Shown in pieces: positions 1 to 7,070 of a stretch of DNA of 19,660 nt; positions within the stretch are counted from its first letter, which is position 1, and every line of letters begins with the position of its first letter. A model generated the notes under the pieces. The model was not told where the DNA came from. It ran no database searches and was given only the letters and a program-made list of their open reading frames with translations. The stretch lies in assembly GCA_022790905.1 (NCBI GenBank), contig JAAVYC010000179.1, positions 1-19,660 on the forward strand, given 5' to 3'. Made by a program: the position numbers and the translations under genes. This stretch comes from Lachnospiraceae bacterium (lineage in GTDB: Bacteria; Bacillota; Clostridia; Lachnospirales; Lachnospiraceae).

Positions 1-1260
1 AATATTGTGGACAGTATTTTTGTGGCGAAAATGGGGGAGGATGCATTAGCAGCAGTTTCTTTGGTGTATCCTCTGCAAAATTTAATCACTGCATGGACCG
101 TCGGGTTTGGCGTGGGTTTAAACGCCAGAATTGCCTATTTTTTGGGAGCCGGAAAACAAAAAAGTGCGGACTGTTCTTCCTCACAAGGAATTTTACTCGG
201 AACCTTACACGGTATCGTTGTGACAATCTTAGGATTGGCATTTGCGCCATTTTATCTGCAAATGTTTACAGGAAGTCAAACTGTACTGAGGTGGGGAACA
301 CAATATGCACAGATTATATTTGCTATGTCGACGGTTTTGATTGTCAGTGTGACCTTTGAAAAAGTCTTTCAGGCAGTCGGTAAGATGGTGCCGACGATGG
401 CGGGAATGATGGCAGGTTGTGTGGCAAATATTATTTTAGATCCGCTTCTTATTTTTGGAATTGGAGTTTTTCCGAAAATGGGGGTACGCGGCGCCGCTGT
501 GGCGACAACGTTGGGATGGGTTGTAACGCTTGTCTTTTATCTGGTATACTATTTTACAGGAAAGATAGCACTTCGTATTCGATTTCGGGATATGAGGCCG
601 ACGAGAGAAATCTGTGCAAAAATGTATCAGGTTGGAGTTCCGGCAGCTTTGAATATGGCATTGCCATCCTTTTTGATATCGGCATTAAATGGAATTTTGT
701 CTGTTTACTCGCAGATGTATGTGGTCATTCTGGGGATTTATTATAAATTACAGAGTTTCATTTATCTGCCGGCGAATGGAATCATACAGGGGATGCGCCC
801 GTTGATCAGTTATAATTACGGAGCCAGAGAACATGAACGTGTACAAAAGATTTTTAGGATTTGCCTGAAATTGATTGCGGGAATGATGTGCATTGGTATG
901 GCCTTATGTATCTTTTTTCCAGAAAATCTAATGGAAATGTTCACGGGCAATGGAGTGACAATAGAAAAAGGAGTGGTGGCGCTTCGAATGATCAGCTTTG
1001 GTTTTATAGCCTCCTCGATATCAGTTGTCTGTGCGGGAGCGCTAGAAGCTCTTGGCAAAGGGCTGGAATCACTCTGTATTTCTCTACTGCGTTATCTGGT
1101 CGTTATTTTGCCGTCCGCTTTTATCTTAAGTAGAGTTTTTAGAGAAAACGGAGTTTGGGGCTCCTTCATTATTACAGAGATTGTGGCGGCTTTTGTGGCA
1201 GCCGTGATCTGGAAAAAAGTGAAGAAAAAGAATGAGTTAGAGAGCCAAATGGAGGATTGA
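1..1260 (+). CDS. MATE family efflux transporter (5' partial)
   Basis: The reading frame is open from the first base, so the true start lies upstream of the window; the in-frame GTG at 7 is only an internal Val. The visible ~419 residues are a polytopic membrane protein with about a dozen hydrophobic segments in two similar halves, ending in a basic cytoplasmic tail (KKVKKKNE). MATE-like features are the early D-S-I-F-V region with EDALAAVSL, the G-N-A-R-I-A-like stretch after helix 2, and in the second half P-A-N-G-I-I-Q-G-M-R-P, matching the conserved G-Q/G-x-x-P element of the family. MATE proteins export drugs or metabolites by H+ or Na+ antiport; the substrate cannot be predicted. Perhaps 30-40 N-terminal residues are missing. 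It is followed after 2 bp by the SDR gene, whose SD lies inside this gene's end, so the two are probably co-transcribed. Confidence 0.85.
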   Translation, partial: NIVDSIFVAKMGEDALAAVSLVYPLQNLITAWTVGFGVGLNARIAYFLGAGKQKSADCSSSQGILLGTLHGIVVTILGLAFAPFYLQMFTGSQTVLRWGTQYAQIIFAMSTVLIVSVTFEKVFQAVGKMVPTMAGMMAGCVANIILDPLLIFGIGVFPKMGVRGAAVATTLGWVVTLVFYLVYYFTGKIALRIRFRDMRPTREICAKMYQVGVPAALNMALPSFLISALNGILSVYSQMYVVILGIYYKLQSFIYLPANGIIQGMRPLISYNYGAREHERVQKIFRICLKLIAGMMCIGMALCIFFPENLMEMFTGNGVTIEKGVVALRMISFGFIASSISVVCAGALEALGKGLESLCISLLRYLVVILPSAFILSRVFRENGVWGSFIITEIVAAFVAAVIWKKVKKKNELESQMED

Positions 1261-1262
1261 CA

Positions 1263-1994
1263 ATGAAGAGAAATGTATTGATCACAGGAGCTTCTCACGG
1301 AATTGGAAAAAGAACGGCTTTTCGATTTGCCAGTGCAGGTGATTCTTTGATACTCAATTGTGCACATTCTAAAGAAGAATTGCTGCAATTGCAAAAAGAA
1401 TTGCAGGAAGAATTTTCCATAAAGTGCCTTGTGAGTATCGGCGATGTCAGTTCCCCGGATTTCGTAACACAAATGTTTTGGGAGGCGAAAAAACAGCTTG
1501 GCGGTGTCGATATTCTGATAAACAATGCAGGAATCTCTCACATTGGACTTCTCAGTGAAATGAGCAATGAGGAGTGGGAACGTGTGATGGCTGTAAATTT
1601 GAACTCGGTTTTTTACTGCTGTCGAGAGGCGATTCCTCATATGCTCAGAAAAAAATCTGGTAAGATTATTAATGTTTCGTCTGTTTGGGGAACTGTCGGA
1701 GCCTCCATGGAGGTGGCCTATTCGGCCTCCAAAGGAGGCATCCACGCATTTACAAAAGCGCTCGCAAAAGAACTTGCTCCAAGTAATATTCAAGTCAATG
1801 CGCTTGCATTTGGTGTAATGGATACACGTATGAATGATTGTTTTTCGCCGGAAGAACGCCAGGCTCTGGAGGAGGAAATTCCGATGGGACGTTTCGGTAT
1901 GGTGCAGGAAGCGGGAGAAGCGATTTATCAACTTTCGATTGCGCCTGCTTATCTGACTGGACAGGTCATTTCAGTAGATGGAGGGTGGTGCTAG
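1263..1994 (+). CDS. SDR family NAD(P)-dependent oxidoreductase, EF-P 5-aminopentanone reductase-like
   Basis: This is a 243-residue classical short-chain dehydrogenase. Seen: the Rossmann motif TGASHGIG (res. 8-15), NNAG (87-90), Asn114, and the catalytic Ser139/140, Tyr153 and Lys157 (YSASK). It ends with the usual TGQVISVDGG strand. I place the start at ATG 1263, 7 bp after GGAGG (1251-1255), rather than the in-frame TTG at 1257. The segment DTRMN followed by SPEERQALEEEIPMGRFG resembles the YmfI-type reductases that reduce the 5-aminopentanone group on elongation factor P in Firmicutes; this specific role is an inference. A FabG-like 3-oxoacyl reductase is the main alternative, but no other fatty-acid synthesis gene is adjacent. 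It lies just downstream of the MATE gene. No clear terminator follows it. Confidence 0.85.
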   Translation: MKRNVLITGASHGIGKRTAFRFASAGDSLILNCAHSKEELLQLQKELQEEFSIKCLVSIGDVSSPDFVTQMFWEAKKQLGGVDILINNAGISHIGLLSEMSNEEWERVMAVNLNSVFYCCREAIPHMLRKKSGKIINVSSVWGTVGASMEVAYSASKGGIHAFTKALAKELAPSNIQVNALAFGVMDTRMNDCFSPEERQALEEEIPMGRFGMVQEAGEAIYQLSIAPAYLTGQVISVDGGWC

Positions 1995-2071
1995 CAGGGA
2001 TAGGTGAAAAATAGAAATAGTATCGTCTGGACATAAAATTCAATAAATTTCAAAATAATTCTGAATATTAC

Positions 2072-2099
2072 TTGAGGTAAAACGAAAATGTGATATAAT
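2072..2099 (+). promoter_or_regulatory. sigma-A promoter of hpf (extended -10)
   Basis: TTGAGG at 2072-2077, a 16-bp spacer, then TGA immediately before a perfect TATAAT at 2094-2099. Predicted start of transcription is about 2106, giving a leader of roughly 105 nt before the hpf ATG. No strong secondary structure was found in that leader. Confidence 0.8.
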
Positions 2100-2210
2100 A
2101 AGTCTTAGCTAAAAGAACATAATGATATGTTTGATGAATGGCAAGCAGTGATCAGGAATCTTCGAATTCGCAGTCATTGCAGATATAAAATAGTAAGGGG
2201 GTTGGGTAAT

Positions 2211-2738
2211 ATGCGTATTACAATCACAGGAAGAAATCTTGAAGTAACCGACGGATTAAGATCGGCAGTTGAGGACAAGTTATCAAAACTTGAAAAATAT
2301 TTTACTTCCGATACCGATGTTTTTGTAACCCTGAGTGTAGAGAAAGAGAGACAGAAAATTGAGGTCACGATTCCGGTAAAAGGAAATATTATCCGTTCTG
2401 AACAGGTCAGCAGCGATATGTATGTGTCGATTGATCTGGTGGAGGAAGTGATTGAGCGCCAGTTAAAAAAATATAAGAACAAGCTGGTCTCCAAAAAGCA
2501 GAATACGGAGAGTTTCCGCAAGGAATTTATTGAGAGAGAAGTGGAGGCGGATGACGAGATTCAGATTATCCGTACAAAGCGTTTTGGAATGAAGCCAATG
2601 TATCCAGAAGATGCCTGCGTACAGATGGAATTGTTGGGACATAACTTTTTTGTATTCCGAAATGCGGAGACAGAAGAGGTCAATGTGGTCTATAAGAGAA
2701 AAGGAAATACTTATGGATTGATTGAGCCGGAGTGTTAA
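2211..2738 (+). CDS. hpf: Ribosome hibernation promoting factor, long form (HPF/RaiA)
   Basis: The 175-residue protein has the two-domain layout of long HPF. The N-terminal S30AE/YfiA domain (res. 1-~100, starting MRITITGRNLEVTDGLR) binds the 30S subunit near the decoding centre. The C-terminal dimerisation domain (res. ~125-175, with KRFGMKPMYPEDACVQM and HNFFVFRN) pairs 70S ribosomes into 100S dimers in stationary phase. The start is ATG 2211, 9 bp after AAGGGGG (2195-2201). The frame is open back to an ATG at 2127, but that extension has no SD and no family similarity. The gene has its own promoter (2072-2099) and terminator (2765-2807), so it is monocistronic, as is common for this gene. 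Length is close to the usual long-form size. Confidence 0.95.
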   Translation: MRITITGRNLEVTDGLRSAVEDKLSKLEKYFTSDTDVFVTLSVEKERQKIEVTIPVKGNIIRSEQVSSDMYVSIDLVEEVIERQLKKYKNKLVSKKQNTESFRKEFIEREVEADDEIQIIRTKRFGMKPMYPEDACVQMELLGHNFFVFRNAETEEVNVVYKRKGNTYGLIEPEC

Positions 2739-2764
2739 GAAGCGAATAAAAGTGAATGTTAAGT

Positions 2765-2807
2765 GCGGTCTGTTGTGCCAAAAAACGTGGCGACAGACCG
2801 CGTTTTT
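2765..2807 (+). terminator. Rho-independent terminator of hpf
   Basis: Perfect 9-bp stem GCGGTCTGT (2765-2773) with ACAGACCGC (2793-2801), a ~19-nt loop that includes an A-run, followed by G and TTTTT (2803-2807). It starts about 26 bp after the hpf stop. The strong GC stem and T-tract make this the clearest terminator in the window. Confidence 0.88.
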
Positions 2808-2902
2808 ATGTTGCAGACGAGAATATACTTTATGGCGTTCGTTTTTCTCGCGGCAAAAAGTGCTTTTTAAACAGCAAATTCTGTTATATGAAAGCAGATT
2901 AC

Positions 2903-2931
2903 TTGTCATAGCTGATGAAATGATTTACTAT
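2903..2931 (+). promoter_or_regulatory. Candidate promoter for ddl-murF
   Basis: TTGTCA at 2903-2908, 17-bp spacer, TACTAT at 2926-2931. The -35 is good and the -10 matches only four of six positions; an overlapping TATAAA at 2929 would need a 20-bp spacer. It lies about 54 bp before the ddl start and downstream of the hpf terminator, where a promoter is needed. Confidence 0.5.
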
Positions 2932-2984
2932 AAATACAATACATAGGTATTGGGAATCGTTAGTGACCAAAGCAGGAGGGAATT

Positions 2985-4046
2985 ATGGATATTGTTGTTT
3001 TAGCGGGAGGACTCAGCACAGAACGGGATGTATCGTTTGTAACGGGAAATATGGTGTGTTCTGCGTTGAAGGAAAATGGACACAGAGTTATTTTTTTGGA
3101 TGTATTTATGGGGTATAGCGACAAAAAAGAAGATGTGAGTAATATTTTTGAGAGAGCAGAGGAGGTCAGCATCCATATTGGAGAGATTTCGTCGAAAGCT
3201 CCAGATTTGGCATCGATAAAAGCGGCGAGGGCGGATCAATCCGAGAACTTCTTTGGACCGAATGTCATTGAAATCTGTCAGATGGCAGATATCGTATTTA
3301 TGGCACTCCACGGAGAAAATGGAGAGAATGGAAAAGTGCAGGCGGCATTCGATTTATTTGGTATAAAATATACAGGCACAGGCTATCTTGGCAGTGCTTT
3401 GGCGATGGACAAAAATATTGCGAAGCAGTTTTTTATCTCGAATCAGATTCCCACACCGCAGGGGATTTTGATGGAGAGAGAAGGACAGATTACAGATTTT
3501 AATCAGACTAAGCTTGCTCTTCCTTGTGTGGTGAAACCATGCTGTGGCGGTTCAAGTATCGGTGTGTCGATTGTGTACACGAAAGAAGAATATGAGCAGG
3601 CATTAGCAGAAGCATTTCGCTGGGAAGAAAAGATTTTGATCGAGGAATTTATAAGCGGAAGAGAATTTTCTGTCGGTGTGTTGGAGGGAAAAGCCCTTCC
3701 AGTCATTGAAATTGCACCGGTAGAAGGATTTTACGACTATAAAAATAAATATAAAGCGGGAAGTGCAGTGGAGACTTGTCCTGCGGATTTGCCAGAAGAA
3801 ATTTCGGAGCAGATGCAAGAGTATGCGGTAAAAGTGACGGAGATTCTCGGGTTGGGTACTTATGCGAGAATGGACTTTCTTTTAAATGAAAATTGGGAGA
3901 TCTATTGTCTGGAGGCGAATACATTACCGGGCATGACACCGACGAGTCTTTTGCCACAGGAAGCACAGGCGGTCGGCATTGGATTCGGAGAACTCTGTGA
4001 AAGACTGATCCAAAGTTCTCTGGAAAAATATAAAAGCAGGAGTTGA
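2985..4046 (+). CDS. ddl: D-alanine--D-alanine ligase
   Basis: This cytoplasmic ATP-grasp enzyme of 353 residues joins two D-Ala for peptidoglycan synthesis. Seen: N-terminal GG-x-STERDVS (res. 8-17), LHGENGENGK (109-117), the ATP-grasp lysine and glycine loop V-V-K-P-C-C-G-G-S-S-I-G-V (182-194), EEFISGREFSV (220-230), and the Mg ligands Asp297, Glu310 and Asn312 in RMDF and LEANTLPGMTPTS. The omega-loop YDYKNKYKAG (250-259) has the Tyr of D-Ala:D-Ala ligases, not the His of D-Ala:D-Lac types. The N-domain has an insertion of roughly 45 residues (about 45-95) relative to short Ddl such as E. coli DdlB, as in longer Ddl types. AGGAGGG lies 5 bp before the ATG. murF begins 4 bp after the stop, with its SD inside ddl, indicating translational coupling. 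Confidence 0.95.
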   Translation: MDIVVLAGGLSTERDVSFVTGNMVCSALKENGHRVIFLDVFMGYSDKKEDVSNIFERAEEVSIHIGEISSKAPDLASIKAARADQSENFFGPNVIEICQMADIVFMALHGENGENGKVQAAFDLFGIKYTGTGYLGSALAMDKNIAKQFFISNQIPTPQGILMEREGQITDFNQTKLALPCVVKPCCGGSSIGVSIVYTKEEYEQALAEAFRWEEKILIEEFISGREFSVGVLEGKALPVIEIAPVEGFYDYKNKYKAGSAVETCPADLPEEISEQMQEYAVKVTEILGLGTYARMDFLLNENWEIYCLEANTLPGMTPTSLLPQEAQAVGIGFGELCERLIQSSLEKYKSRS

Positions 4047-4050
4047 TAAA

Positions 4051-5445
4051 ATGAAAAATCTGACATTGAAAAAAATAGCGGAAGTCTGTCGTGGAAGCTA
4101 TTTTGGGAGCGAAGAAGAGATGGAAAGTGAAGTGACCAATGTGGTTATTGACAGCCGCAAAATGGAAAAAGGAAATCTTTTCGTCGCGATCAAAGGAGAG
4201 CGTGTAGACGGACATTCATTTGTCAATTCCGTTTTTTTACAGGGAGCATCGGCCGTTTTATCGGAACAGAAATTAGAGGAGGCGAAAGGTCCCTATATTT
4301 TGGTGGAATCGACAAAACAGGCGTTAAAAGATCTGGCAACATTTTATAGGGAAACACTGGATATTCAGGTGGTGGGAATTACCGGAAGTGTGGGAAAGAC
4401 CAGCACGAAAGAGATGATCGCCTCTGTCTTGGAGGGAAAATATCGTGTTCTAAAGACTGCGGAGAATTTTAACAACGAGATTGGGCTTCCCCTGACTATT
4501 TTTCGTCTGAGAGAAGAGGATGAGATTGCGGTATTAGAGATGGGGATCTCAGATTTTGGTGAGATGCATCGCCTGGCGCAAATTGCAAAACCCGATATCT
4601 GTGTGATTACAAATATCGGGCAATGTCATCTGGAAAATCTGGGCGATAGAGATGGCGTGTTAAAGGCTAAGACAGAGATTTTTGACCATTTGCGTGAAAA
4701 TGGAATCGCGGTCCTAAACGGCGAGGACGAAAAACTTGTGACGGTTGCAAATATCCAGGGAAGAAAACCGTTTTTTTATGGAAAGGGTGAAAGAAATCGA
4801 ACTGGGGAAAAGAATTTTATCTATGCTTCTGAAATAAAAGATTTGGGAATGGAAGGAATCGAAGCGCTGTTACATTTTCCAGATGGGGAGAAAAAAGTTT
4901 ACATACCGATTCCGGGAGAGCATAATGTTTTAAATGCCCTTGCAGGTGCATGTGTCGGAATGCAACTGGGATTGACAGAGGAAGAAATCTGTCGGGGCAT
5001 TGAAAATGCCAGGACAATAGATGGACGAACGAATCTGATTCATACGGAAAAGGGAATCGTAATCGACGACTGCTACAATGCGAATCCAGTGTCCATGAGG
5101 GCAGCTTTAGATGTTTTGTCAAAAGCAAAAGGACGGACGCTTGCCGTTTTGGGAGATATGGGAGAGCTTGGCAGAGATGAAAAAAAGCTCCACTATGAGT
5201 TGGGAGCTTATGCGGCAAAAAAACAGATTGATGTTTTATTTTGTTGCGGAGAACTCTCGAAAGAGTTGCAAAGAGGGGCGTTAGAGGCCAAAGAGAACAT
5301 AGAAGTCTTCTATTTTGCGACAAAAGAGGATTTGATCAAAGCACTTGAAAACTACCGCGAAACGGGGGACACGATTCTAGTAAAAGCTTCCCATTTTATG
5401 GAGTTTTCAAAAATTGTTCGTTTTCTGCAAGCATCTGTTCAATGA
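4051..5445 (+). CDS. murF: UDP-N-acetylmuramoyl-tripeptide--D-alanyl-D-alanine ligase (MurF)
   Basis: The 464-residue cytoplasmic Mur ligase attaches the D-Ala-D-Ala made by the preceding gene to UDP-MurNAc-tripeptide, forming the pentapeptide. Domains: Mur N-terminal domain (res. 1-~100, with VVIDSRKMEKGNLFVAIKG), ATP-binding central domain with the P-loop TGSVGKTSTKE (111-121), TAENFNNEIGLP (136-147) and an EMGIS motif, then the C-terminal domain with DDCYNANP and LGDMGELG. The SD AGGAG (4038-4042) lies 8 bp before ATG 4051 and within the ddl 3' end. Length is normal. Its last 50 bp are shared, on the opposite strand, with the end of the plsC-like gene, leaving no room for a separate terminator. 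Confidence 0.95.
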   Translation: MKNLTLKKIAEVCRGSYFGSEEEMESEVTNVVIDSRKMEKGNLFVAIKGERVDGHSFVNSVFLQGASAVLSEQKLEEAKGPYILVESTKQALKDLATFYRETLDIQVVGITGSVGKTSTKEMIASVLEGKYRVLKTAENFNNEIGLPLTIFRLREEDEIAVLEMGISDFGEMHRLAQIAKPDICVITNIGQCHLENLGDRDGVLKAKTEIFDHLRENGIAVLNGEDEKLVTVANIQGRKPFFYGKGERNRTGEKNFIYASEIKDLGMEGIEALLHFPDGEKKVYIPIPGEHNVLNALAGACVGMQLGLTEEEICRGIENARTIDGRTNLIHTEKGIVIDDCYNANPVSMRAALDVLSKAKGRTLAVLGDMGELGRDEKKLHYELGAYAAKKQIDVLFCCGELSKELQRGALEAKENIEVFYFATKEDLIKALENYRETGDTILVKASHFMEFSKIVRFLQASVQ

Positions 5446-6139
5446 TATGTTTTGTGTGATCGCCAAGATGTTTTTTCTCTTCATCATCCAATTCTTCTGG
5501 GAGAATCGGTTCGCCATATTGAAGGATTACAGGTGCCTTTTTGATAAAAGGAAGATGATTCTCAAAGATAGAACAGGAATTTGTGATTGCAATTGGAACG
5601 ATTGGGCATCCGGTCTTGGAAGAAAGTTTAAAACTTCCATCTTTAAAAGGGAGCAATTCCTGTGGGTGCTCATTTCTTGTGCCTTCTGGAAAAATGCAGA
5701 CAGAGATCCCATGTCTAATCAAATCAATTCCCTTTAGGATTGTCTTTAATCCCTCTTTCGTATCGGCGCGGTTTAAAAACAGGCAGTGAAGCCGTTTCAT
5801 CCAGATGGAGAGAATCGGTATCTTTTTAAAAAAGTCTTTGGAAATATATCCAGTCAGTCCTGGGCAACGGGAGTAAGTAACTAGAATATCAAAATAACTC
5901 TGGTGATTAGCGATATAGAGTACCGCCCGGTTCTTAGGTATCTTTTCTTCTCCAATCACGGTGATTTTTGTTCCGGAGAGGAAAAGAATTACTTTAAATG
6001 CCCATTGGACAATTCGAAGGCTGGCAAGATCTGCCGCCGCCTTGTTTTTCTTTTCCCAGATCCACAAAAAAAACAGAACGGGAAGTCCCAATATAAGAAA
6101 TAAGAGTAAAAATGAAAATACCAATATTAGTCGGATCAT
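5396..6139 (-). CDS. plsC: Lysophospholipid acyltransferase, PlsC-like (1-acyl-sn-glycerol-3-phosphate acyltransferase)
   Basis: A 247-residue membrane-associated protein of the PlsC family, which adds the second acyl chain to lysophosphatidic acid to make phosphatidic acid. Seen: a hydrophobic N-terminal anchor (res. 3-28), the catalytic NHQSYFD motif (res. 78-84, the H-x4-D box), the FLNR element (121-124), the substrate-binding FPEGTR (150-155) and VPIAI (181-185). The start is at 6139: on the minus strand AGAGGT lies 8 bp before that ATG. An in-frame ATG 14 codons upstream (6181) lies upstream of the predicted transcription start and has no SD. It is convergent with murF and their coding ends overlap by 50 bp. 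Assignment to PlsC proper rather than a related lysophospholipid acyltransferase is by motif only. Confidence 0.88.
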   Translation of the reverse strand: MIRLILVFSFLLLFLILGLPVLFFLWIWEKKNKAAADLASLRIVQWAFKVILFLSGTKITVIGEEKIPKNRAVLYIANHQSYFDILVTYSRCPGLTGYISKDFFKKIPILSIWMKRLHCLFLNRADTKEGLKTILKGIDLIRHGISVCIFPEGTRNEHPQELLPFKDGSFKLSSKTGCPIVPIAITNSCSIFENHLPFIKKAPVILQYGEPILPEELDDEEKKHLGDHTKHIIEQMLAENEQFLKTP

Positions 6140-6172
6140 ATAGTTACCTCTAAAAATTCTTTGTTTTTCAAT

Positions 6173-6201
6173 ATTATACAAATATGAAGGAACAATTACA
6201 A
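6173..6201 (-). promoter_or_regulatory. sigma-A promoter of the plsC-like gene
   Basis: On the minus strand: TTGTAA (6201-6196), 17-bp spacer, TATAAT (6178-6173). Predicted start near 6166 gives a short leader of about 27 nt to the ATG at 6139. This supports the shorter start codon. Confidence 0.72.
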
Positions 6202-6253
6202 TAATAAATGCATATTATTTCTATAGAATAAACGAAAGTGCGAAAGGAGCCGT

Positions 6254-6673
6254 ATGGGGAAACGAAAAAAAATGGTCCTTTTGGGAATTTTCTTCATGCT
6301 TTTTTGTATTTTAAGTTGTGGATGCGGAATTGAAGAAAAAGAGGATAAAAAATTAAAGGACATGGATTTTACCATTGTTTCTGATAAAGAGATACCAGAT
6401 GAATTGCAAAAAATCATAGGTGAGAAAAAAGAAGGTCAAATGAAACTTACCTACCTGACGGACAAAAATTTATACATAATTCGCGGCTATGGAGAACAAA
6501 AAACTGGAGGGTATAGCATACAGGTGAAAGATCTATATTTGACAGAAAACGCAGTTTATCTAAAGACGGAACTAATCGGGCCGGGAGAAAATGATGCGAC
6601 AGAGGAAGCGAAAAGTTACCCATATATAGTAATAAAAACGGAAAAAACAGAAGATGTTGTAATTTTTGAGTGA
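6254..6673 (+). CDS. Small putative lipoprotein with PrcB-like C-terminal domain
   Basis: A 139-residue exported protein. The N-terminus is basic (MGKRKK) followed by a hydrophobic stretch to ILSCGCG, where Cys22 or Cys24 could be lipidated; the lipobox is imperfect, so lipidation is a suggestion. From about residue 63 the pattern LTYLTDKNLYIIRGYGEQKTGG then YSIQVKDLYLTENAVYLKTELIGPG and SYPYIVIKTEK resembles the PrcB C-terminal domain, seen in many small Firmicute lipoproteins with no fixed function. AAAGGAG (6243-6249) lies only 4 bp before the ATG; Met7 (6272) is a less likely alternative. It is divergent from the plsC-like gene and upstream of the veg promoter. No specific role can be assigned. 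Confidence 0.72.
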   Translation: MGKRKKMVLLGIFFMLFCILSCGCGIEEKEDKKLKDMDFTIVSDKEIPDELQKIIGEKKEGQMKLTYLTDKNLYIIRGYGEQKTGGYSIQVKDLYLTENAVYLKTELIGPGENDATEEAKSYPYIVIKTEKTEDVVIFE

Positions 6674-6693
6674 AAAATATATAAAATTAGACC

Positions 6694-6722
6694 TTGCAAA
6701 AAGTTTATTGCTGTGATAGACT
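6694..6722 (+). promoter_or_regulatory. sigma-A promoter of veg (extended -10)
   Basis: TTGCAA at 6694-6699, 17-bp spacer, TAGACT at 6717-6722 preceded by TGTGA, an extended -10. Transcription would start near 6729, which rules out the in-frame ATG at 6726 as a start for veg. The B. subtilis veg promoter is known to be very strong; this one has a weaker -10. Confidence 0.7.
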
Positions 6723-6764
6723 GAAATGTACACAATTGTTTTGTTGTGGGTTAGGAGGAAGAAT

Positions 6765-7007
6765 ATGCAACAGCGGGATTTAAACAGAGTCAGAGCTTCA
6801 GTTTCTTCACAGTGTGGGAGCAAGGTAAAGATACAGCTTGATAGGGGAAGGAATAAGATTGATATTCAGGAGGGAATCATTCAGGATGCATATCCAAGTG
6901 TATTTACGATCCTGGTGGATGACAAGAAAGACGAGAATCCTCCACAGTTGTTGTCTTTTAGCTACACAGACATCATTACGAGAGATATTCGCATGAAATT
7001 ATGCTAA
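6765..7007 (+). CDS. veg: Veg family protein
   Basis: The 80-residue protein matches the small Veg family: N-terminal RDLNRVRASV, then VKIQLDRGRNKIDIQEGIIQ, the family signature AYPSVFTILVDD (res. 45-56), and LSFSYTDIITRDIRMKL at the end. In B. subtilis Veg is an abundant small cytoplasmic protein linked to biofilm matrix gene expression; its biochemical action is not settled. The ATG at 6765 follows AGGAGG by a normal distance. The frame extends upstream to ATG 6726, but that codon sits at the predicted transcription start. The next gene, sipL-like, begins 63 bp after the stop, across a hairpin that also contains the sipL SD. Confidence 0.9.
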   Translation: MQQRDLNRVRASVSSQCGSKVKIQLDRGRNKIDIQEGIIQDAYPSVFTILVDDKKDENPPQLLSFSYTDIITRDIRMKLC

Positions 7008-7011
7008 AACC

Positions 7012-7040
7012 GTATAAAACTTCTTTGCCTGGAATAGAAT
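7012..7040 (+). promoter_or_regulatory. Candidate sigma-E-type promoter of sipL-like gene
   Basis: GTATAAA at 7012-7018, 14-bp spacer, AATAGAAT at 7033-7040. Known sigma-E promoters have a -35 around ATA, a 14-15 bp spacer and a -10 like CATACAnT; the -10 here matches in six of eight positions counting the free one. Predicted start is about 7047-7049. The product type (spore coat assembly, mother cell) fits sigma-E. Short degenerate motifs arise by chance, so this is a hypothesis. Confidence 0.4.
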
Positions 7041-7070
7041 TTAGAAAGTCCAGAGCAAAGGAGTTTTTTT
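7020..7070 (+). terminator. Hairpin plus T7 tract between veg and sipL that encloses the sipL Shine-Dalgarno
   Basis: The left arm at 7020-7033 (CTTCTTTGCCTGGA) pairs with the right arm at 7049-7063 (TCCAG, bulged A, GCAAAGGAG), including one G-U pair. It is followed directly by TTTTTTT (7064-7070) and the ATG of the next gene. It has the form of an intrinsic terminator for veg. The entire AAAGGAG SD of sipL (7057-7063) is in the right arm, so transcripts reading through from veg would have the SD paired. Confidence 0.65.

Noticed and set aside
1092..1931. A 279-codon minus-strand open frame opposite the MATE/SDR genes
   Set aside because: It covers parts of two well-supported plus-strand genes, has no recognisable domain, and its Phe/Ser/Cys/His-rich composition is typical of an antisense shadow.
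2127..2210. N-terminal extension of hpf from ATG 2127
   Set aside because: No SD at 2127, the extension does not resemble HPF, and MRITITGRN at 2211 has a strong SD and matches the usual N-terminus.
2722..2946. A 74-codon plus-strand frame starting in the end of hpf
   Set aside because: It runs through the hpf terminator stem-loop and has no family resemblance or convincing SD.
2985..4046. VanG/VanC-like D-Ala-D-Ser or D-Ala-D-Lac ligase reading of ddl
   Set aside because: The omega-loop has YDYKNKY typical of D-Ala:D-Ala ligases, murF is adjacent, and no vanXY, vanT or vanRS genes are present.
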